NCBI GenBank assembly: GCA_030696235.1 | Contig: JAUYSN010000012.1 | Location: 1 to 10,938, forward strand | Length of the DNA: 10,938 nt | Direction: 5' to 3' | DNA from: Sulfuricella sp. | GTDB taxonomy: Bacteria; Pseudomonadota; Gammaproteobacteria; Burkholderiales; Sulfuricellaceae | In this document: piece by piece, positions 7,525 through 10,938 of the stretch | How the letters are laid out: each line of letters opens with the position of its first letter | Position numbering within the stretch: the stretch's first letter is position 1 | Notes under the pieces: model-generated | What the model was told of the DNA's origin: nothing | What the model saw: the letters and a program-made list of their open reading frames with translations, nothing else | The model's database searches: none | Position numbers and translations under genes: made by a program

Positions 7525-8205
7525 CTACGAATTAAGGATGTTCAAATCCAGCAAACCCGATGCCAGAGCGGGATCAGATTCAGCTTGATAGGGAATGATG
7601 CCAAGCAGTGGTGCCGCAAGGCGGGTTTCGAGTGCATGCAGGTTTTCATCAAACGCACTCATGTCGGGATCAATCCGGTTGGCCACCCATGCGACCAGAG
7701 GCAGGCCTTTATGACGGATGGCCTGGGCGGTGAGCAGGGCGTGATTGATGCAGCCAAGGCGCATTCCGACCACAAGGATCACGGGCAACCCGAGCATTTC
7801 CGCCATGTCGGCGGTATCCTGGCGGGCATTGAGCGGCACGACGAAGCCTCCGACACCCTCGACCACCGTCACATCGGCCATTTCGCGCAACTGCCGAAAG
7901 GATCTGTCTATCTGTTCAAGGCTAACCTCCACGCCGGCCTGCTCAGCCGCGATATGAGGGGCAACGGGGGAAATCAGGGCGTAGGGATTAACCCACCCCT
8001 GCGGCGCGGCGACATTACCGGCCGCACGCAGGTTTTCCACATCCCCGCAGCACAAGCCCGCGGGGGTTTCCACACAGCCAGCGGCGACCGGCTTCATCCC
8101 GACGGCCTTGTTGCCCTGCTTGACGAAGGCCTGCAGCAAAGCGCAGGCGACCAGCGTCTTACCTACGCCGGTATCGGTGCCAGTGATGAAATAAGCTTTT
8201 TTCAT
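7525..8205 (-). CDS. bioD: Dethiobiotin synthetase BioD
   Basis: ATP-dependent enzyme that closes the ureido ring of 7,8-diaminopelargonate with CO2 to make dethiobiotin, the penultimate step of biotin synthesis. The 226 residues have the P-loop GTDTGVGKT (9-17), the catalytic Lys of MKPVAAG (K38), the E-G-V-G-G acidic motif (116-120) and ANRIDP (175-180) for nucleotide binding. Length is normal. The ATG at 8205 has no clear ribosome site. It lies 37 bases after the intI end; in many betaproteobacteria bioD follows bioC/bioH, so the integron may have split it from the rest of its operon. Confidence 0.95.
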   Translation of the reverse strand: MKKAYFITGTDTGVGKTLVACALLQAFVKQGNKAVGMKPVAAGCVETPAGLCCGDVENLRAAGNVAAPQGWVNPYALISPVAPHIAAEQAGVEVSLEQIDRSFRQLREMADVTVVEGVGGFVVPLNARQDTADMAEMLGLPVILVVGMRLGCINHALLTAQAIRHKGLPLVAWVANRIDPDMSAFDENLHALETRLAAPLLGIIPYQAESDPALASGLLDLNILNS

Positions 8206-8242
8206 TTATCAAACCCAAAAAATAGGCCCATTCAGTTGCGGA

Positions 8243-9225
8243 TCACAGAATATCCAGCGGGCTTTGCACTCCCCTTCCGCCACGATTGAGAACATGGGTA
8301 TAAATCATCGTCGTGCTCACGTCCGAATGCCGAGCAACTCCTGCACTGTGCGAATATCGTAGCCGGATTGCAGCAGATGGGTAGCGAAGGAATGACGCAA
8401 GGTGTGCGGCGTAGCAAGTTTGACTAAACCGGCATCCCGTACCGCCTGCTTTACCGCACGTTGCACGGCCTGATCCTGCACATGATGCCGCCGCACCACC
8501 CCGGAGCGGGGGTCTACCGCTCGATTCCCGGAAGGGAACACATATTGCCAACCCCACTCCCGTGCCGCGGACAGATATTTCTTGTCCAACACATGCGGCA
8601 AATACACTTCGCCAAACCCCTCCGCAATATCCTGGTCATGCAACGCCTTCACCTTCAACAAGTGCGCCTTCAAAGGAGTCACCAATGCAGCCGGCAACAT
8701 CGTCACCCTATCCTTCGCACCCTTGCCGTCCCGGATCAGAATCTCCTTGCGCGACAATTCCACATCCTTCACCCGCAAGCGCAAGGCCTCCATCAGGCGC
8801 ATTCCCGCCCCATAAAGCAAACTCGCCACCAACCAATGTGTCCCGGAAAGACCCGACTGCAGCGCCTGCACCTCTGCCTGAGTCAAAACCACCGGCAAGC
8901 GCTTCGGCGTTTTTGCCTGTTCTACATTCTCAAGCCAGGGCAAATCCACCCCCAACACCTCTCGATAAAGGAATAGCAAAGCGCTTTTCGCCTGATTTTG
9001 CGTTGAAGCCGCCAACCTTCCTTCAACGGCAAGCCATGTCAGGAACGCCTCCATCTCGCGAGCGCCCATCTCATTCGGATGGCGCTTGCCAAAATGACAA
9101 ATAAATCGTTTAATCCAATCTAGATAGGCTTGTTCAGTACGGATACTGTAATGTTTTAAACGAATTTTCCCGCGCACCTGATCCAACAAGCGCGGTGAAG
9201 CAGACAAGACGGCAGCATCAGTCAT
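8243..9225 (-). pseudogene. intI: Integron integrase IntI, frameshifted near its C-terminus
   Basis: Tyrosine recombinase of integrons, inserting and excising cassettes at attI/attC. The first 299 residues are intact: N-terminal SAM-like domain (15-100), catalytic R143, the integron-only insertion [12 protein letters not shown] (221-232) with [11 protein letters not shown], and H274/R277 of HTLRHSF. At about 8326-8331 the frame breaks: after QELLG one C is missing (GGCATTCG for expected GGCCATTCG), giving a stop at 8319-8317. The next frame continues [20 protein letters not shown] to a stop at 8243. The loss removes the second catalytic His (LLGH) and the nucleophile Tyr, so the product should be inactive. 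The start ATG 9225 sits inside a hairpin and has little ribosome site. The break is not in a long homopolymer. Confidence 0.9.
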
Positions 9226-9244
9226 TTTTAGGATGCCCTAAAAA
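9225..9244. repeat. Perfect inverted repeat over the intI start codon
   Basis: TTTTTAGG (9225-9232) and CCTAAAAA (9237-9244) pair perfectly around ATGC. In the intI mRNA this hairpin includes the A of the start codon and would cover the initiation site. It may limit translation or bind a protein. Confidence 0.65.
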
Positions 9245-9301
9245 GTAGGAACAAAATGATTCTAAAGCATTTTATGATTTTAGTGCAGGCAATATCATCG
9301 G

Positions 9302-9327
9302 AAATGACGCTTTATAAAGCGTCATTT
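9302..9327. repeat. Perfect 26-bp palindrome in the attI region
   Basis: AAATGACGCTTTA (9302-9314) is followed by its exact reverse complement (9315-9327). It lies 17 bp before the attI core. Followed by TTAG on the plus strand. Possible roles: integrase or regulator binding site, bidirectional terminator, or cruciform. Not a known attI element to me. Confidence 0.9.
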
Positions 9328-9351
9328 TAGGATGCACACTTAACGTTAGGC
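9321..9351. other. attI: attI recombination core
   Basis: GTTAGGC at 9345-9351 is the core used to join the first cassette. It directly abuts ACTTAAC (9338-9344), which fits the inverse core RYYYAAC. The segment 9321-9334 (GTCATTTTAGGATGC-like) nearly repeats 9221-9235, a possible pair of integrase binding sites. The full attI limits cannot be set by eye. The rest of 9245-9301 is AT-rich and holds no gene that I can see. Confidence 0.75.
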
Positions 9352-9369
9352 AGAAATCTTGGAGCATTT

Positions 9370-9684
9370 ATGCAAACTGTAGCGAAGACTCCTGTGCCCC
9401 CATACTACGCGGTCATTTTTACCTCTGTCCGTACTGATGGCGATAACAATTATGGTGACGCAGCAAAACGAATGTTGGAGCTTGCCTCAAAACAACCCGG
9501 ATTCCTCGGCTTCGAGACCGCTCGACAGGAGATTGGAATTTCCGTTTCATATTGGTCAAGCCTTGAGGCAATCAAAGCGTGGAAAGAAAATGCAGAGCAT
9601 CGCGAAACACAGAAGAAAGCCAAAAGTTGGTATAGTAGTTTTTGCGTTCGTGTGTGCCGGGTGGAAAGAGAGTATGGCTTTTAG
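9370..9684 (+). CDS. Cassette protein, antibiotic biosynthesis monooxygenase-like (ABM fold)
   Basis: A 104-residue protein in the first cassette. PYYAVIFTSVRT near the start, ASKQPGFLGFETAR (about 39-52), then GISVSYWSSLEAIKAWK (about 56-72) and a C-terminal RVERE form the pattern of small dimeric ABM/YqjZ-like ferredoxin-fold proteins. This family includes heme or quinone monooxygenases and many uncharacterised stress proteins, so the substrate is unknown. ATG 9370 has TTGGAGC 6-8 bases ahead; the TAG stop is 6 bases before the attC site, as expected for a compact cassette. Next to attI it would be the best expressed cassette if a Pc promoter exists. No promoter is clear. Confidence 0.85.
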   Translation: MQTVAKTPVPPYYAVIFTSVRTDGDNNYGDAAKRMLELASKQPGFLGFETARQEIGISVSYWSSLEAIKAWKENAEHRETQKKAKSWYSSFCVRVCRVEREYGF

Positions 9685-9690
9685 CGTTCT

Positions 9691-9753
9691 GCCTAACCCT
9701 GCGTTCGAGAGGGACGCCGCAAAAGCGCGGCGCCCCTCAACTTTACGTTAGGC
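9691..9753 (+). other. attC: attC site of cassette 1
   Basis: 63 bp from GCCTAAC (9691-9697) to GTTAGGC (9747-9753), which are exact inverse cores. Inner arms GAGGGACGCCGC (9709-9720) and GCGGCGCCCCTC (9727-9738) pair at 11 of 12 around AAAAGC. GTTCGAG/CTCAAC give the second box pair with an unpaired base. This is a complete short attC. Confidence 0.95.
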
Positions 9754-9837
9754 GGAGCGAGACCTTCGCCATTCACATCCGACCTACTACTACAGTAACG
9801 ACCAAAGACCATCCACACTTAAGGAGTATCAAACAAG
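9748..9837. other. Short 5' non-coding part of cassette 2
   Basis: About 90 bases between the attC1 cut and the glycosyltransferase ATG. Holds AAGGAG at 9821-9826, 11 bases before the ATG, a usable but rather distant ribosome site. No clear promoter is seen, so expression may depend on read-through. Confidence 0.5.
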
Positions 9838-10754
9838 ATGAAATGCACAGATATGACCATACCGCTTGTGTCAGTGATCACCCCCGTCTACAACGGTGCT
9901 GAGTACATCGCCGCATGCATCGACTCAGTCGCCCACTCAGTGACCTGTGGACGCATCGCCATCGAGCACATCATCATCGATGACGGCAGCACCGACGGGA
10001 CCGTCGCCGCTATTGACCGGGCCATCGCCCCCCCCCCCCCCCCCCCCCCAGTACCTACGAGGGCCGCCTCGTGCGCATCCCACACTCTGGCAAGCCAGCC
10101 TACGCCCGCAACCGGGGCATCGAGGCCGCCAAGGGCAAGTATATCTTCTGCCTCGACCACGACGACATCCTCCTGCAGAACACCCTGCGCAACCTGGCCA
10201 GCCACCTGGAGACCACCACCGCCAGCGAGATCGCCTACGGCGACTTCCTCCGCTGCAACAGCGCCATGGTCTACGAGATCGGCCGGGACTACTATGGTTG
10301 GCCTCACCCGAACGGCCGCGCTGCCCTCTACTCCATCTTCAAGGGCGACCACTTCTACCAGCACTCCTTCATGTTCACCAAGAGGCTGTGGCACCAAGTC
10401 GGCGGCTACGACGAAGCCATCACCTACGGCGAGGACCTCGACCTCTGCATCCGCTTCATCCTCGCCGGCCATCTCCCCATCCACCTGCCCATCACCACCC
10501 ATATGCACCGCGAACACGGCAAGAACCTTACCGCCTGCTACGAGTACCGCTCCGTCTGGCTCGCCGAGAGACAGGCCCACTACCGCAAGTACATGCACCA
10601 GCTACCTCTCCACCTGACTCCCGACCAGATCAGCGACATCCAGGACGCTCTCCAGATCGCCGCCAGCACCCACCTGAACGGCCCGCTCAGCCAGAAGGCG
10701 GCCGCTGCCCTAGTAAACATGGGGTCAGGCTTTGCAATCACGTGTCCGGCCTAA
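9838..10754 (+). CDS. Family 2 glycosyltransferase, split by a 22-C tract (off phase as sequenced)
   Basis: GT-A fold glycosyltransferase, transferring sugar from an NDP-sugar to a surface glycan or similar acceptor; the exact sugar is unknown. The first part has VSVITPVYNG (11-20) and DDGSTDGT (48-55). After the C run, the frame that starts STYEGRLVRIPHSGKPAYARNRG has the RNRGIEAAKG region, L-D-H-D-D metal motif, and GEDLDLCIRF with the likely catalytic Glu-Asp; it ends at TAA 10752-10754, inside attC2. The two halves are in frames differing by two, so 23 (or 20) C would join them into 305 (or 304) residues, with six or seven prolines between the halves. As given, frame 0 instead runs on to 10617 as an Ala/Ser/Thr/Pro-rich tail. 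Start: ATG 9838; ATG 9853 is an alternative. Third bases are C/G-rich. Confidence 0.85.
10028..10049 (+). repeat. Mononucleotide tract of 22 C within the glycosyltransferase
   Basis: Twenty-two consecutive C, uninterrupted, between GCCATCG and AGTACC. It codes for prolines in frame 0. Long C/G runs like this slip during replication and switch glycosyltransferases on and off in pathogens such as Neisseria. Sequencing error in the run length is possible, but not its existence. Confidence 0.9.
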
Positions 10755-10811
10755 CATGGCGTTCGAGAGGGACGCGCCAAAAGCGGCGCGCCCCTCAACT
10801 TTACGTTGGGC
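10749..10811 (+). other. attC: attC site of cassette 2
   Basis: 63 bp from GCCTAAC (10749-10755) to GTTGGGC (10805-10811). Inner arms GAGGGACGCGCC (10767-10778) and GGCGCGCCCCTC (10785-10796) pair at 11 of 12 around AAAAGC. It is almost identical to attC1; the differing inner bases change on both arms together. The outer core has one mismatch (T against G). The glycosyltransferase stop lies inside its first core. Confidence 0.95.
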
Positions 10812-10834
10812 GTCTTAGGAAACCGATTCTCGCA

Positions 10835-10863
10835 TTGACGCAAGTTCGCAATATTGCTAACAT
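10835..10863 (+). promoter_or_regulatory. Promoter inside cassette 3
   Basis: TTGACG (10835-10840), 17-base spacer, TAACAT (10858-10863). The -35 matches consensus at 5 of 6 and the -10 at 4 of 6. A start 7 bases further is near 10870, the A of the toxin ATG. Toxin-antitoxin cassettes usually carry their own promoter. Confidence 0.6.
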
Positions 10864-10869
10864 TCATTC

Positions 10870-10938
10870 ATGGCATTTTCTGTTGAGTATTTCCATGAGC
10901 GAGTGCAGACCGAGATCGACTCTTGGCCTGCCGACGTT
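10870..10938 (+). CDS. Partial RelE/HigB-type toxin in cassette 3
   Basis: Only the first 23 residues are visible: MAFSVEYFHERVQTEIDSWP and then ADV. From memory this resembles the start of phage-Gp49/HigB-like RelE-family toxins, which are common integron cassette genes and are followed by an HTH antitoxin. These toxins are ribosome-dependent mRNA interferases. The window ends before the catalytic part, so the call rests on the N-terminus, the cassette position and its private promoter. There is no clear ribosome site before the ATG. Confidence 0.7.
   Translation, partial: MAFSVEYFHERVQTEIDSWPADV

Larger units (their letters stand above)
8243..10938. mobile_element. Chromosomal integron with degraded integrase and at least three cassettes
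   Basis: Contains intI (minus), an attI region (about 9226-9351) and plus-strand cassettes separated by attC sites. Cassette 1 is about 9346-9747, cassette 2 about 9748-10805, and cassette 3 runs off the window. Boundaries are set by the GTTRGGC core sites, cut after the first G. No mobile-integron markers such as sul1, qacE or transposon ends are seen, so it appears to be a sedentary chromosomal integron. Confidence 0.9.

Noticed and set aside
9245..9344. Cassette promoter Pc and a LexA box near intI
   Set aside because: TATCAT near 9293 has only a poor -35, and I saw no CTGT-N8-ACAG site, so neither is supported.
9888..10598. Minus-strand frame of 236 codons opposite the glycosyltransferase
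   Set aside because: Val/Ala/Gly/Glu-rich mirror of C-ending codons; GT2 motifs are on the plus strand.
10071..10754. Separate small glycosyltransferase starting at ATG 10071
   Set aside because: The conserved frame continues upstream to the C tract and needs the VSVITPVYNG/DDGSTDGT half; the ATG-like start has no ribosome site, so one split gene is simpler.

Overview
The window looks like a chromosomal segment of a betaproteobacterium, probably of the Nitrosomonadales/Gallionellales/Rhodocyclales type. This is inferred from the ccoNOQP-ccoG order, the Fnr and Rrf2 protein types and the moderately high GC; no taxonomic marker is present. It has two parts: a microaerobic respiration block (about 1-7420, minus strand) and a chromosomal integron (about 8243-10938), with bioD between them.

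Respiration block, read on the minus strand. An operon rrf2 - sco/senC - fnr (7416 to 5567) is packed tightly: TAA abuts TTG, then GTGA overlaps. It encodes two regulators with iron-sulfur-type cysteines and a copper chaperone for oxidase assembly. Next come a heptamer repeat tract and a clear class II Fnr promoter whose box is centred 41.5 bp upstream of the inferred start. That promoter drives ccoN-ccoO-ccoQ-ccoP (5255 to 1881), the cbb3 high-affinity oxidase. A rho-independent terminator follows ccoP. Then ccoG (ferredoxin-like assembly/copper protein) and a truncated membrane protein that may be FixH-related run off the left edge. Together: Fnr senses low oxygen and switches on the cbb3 oxidase, while Sco and CcoG handle copper for its CuB site.

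bioD (dethiobiotin synthetase) sits alone between the rrf2 promoter and the integron.

Integron. intI on the minus strand has the integrase-specific domain but carries a one-base deletion that removes the last catalytic His and the Tyr, so it is a pseudogene unless the base is a sequencing error. The attI region holds a perfect 26-bp palindrome, a second inverted repeat over the intI start codon and a 15-16 bp direct repeat. Plus-strand cassettes follow: (1) an antibiotic-biosynthesis-monooxygenase-like protein; (2) a family 2 glycosyltransferase interrupted by a run of 22 C; (3) the start of a RelE/HigB-like toxin with its own promoter. The two attC sites are both 63 bp and nearly identical, with covarying stems.

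The most striking element is the 22-C tract inside the glycosyltransferase cassette. As sequenced, the gene is out of frame; one added C or two lost C would restore a 305- or 304-residue enzyme. This looks like a phase-variable contingency locus carried on a mobile integron cassette.
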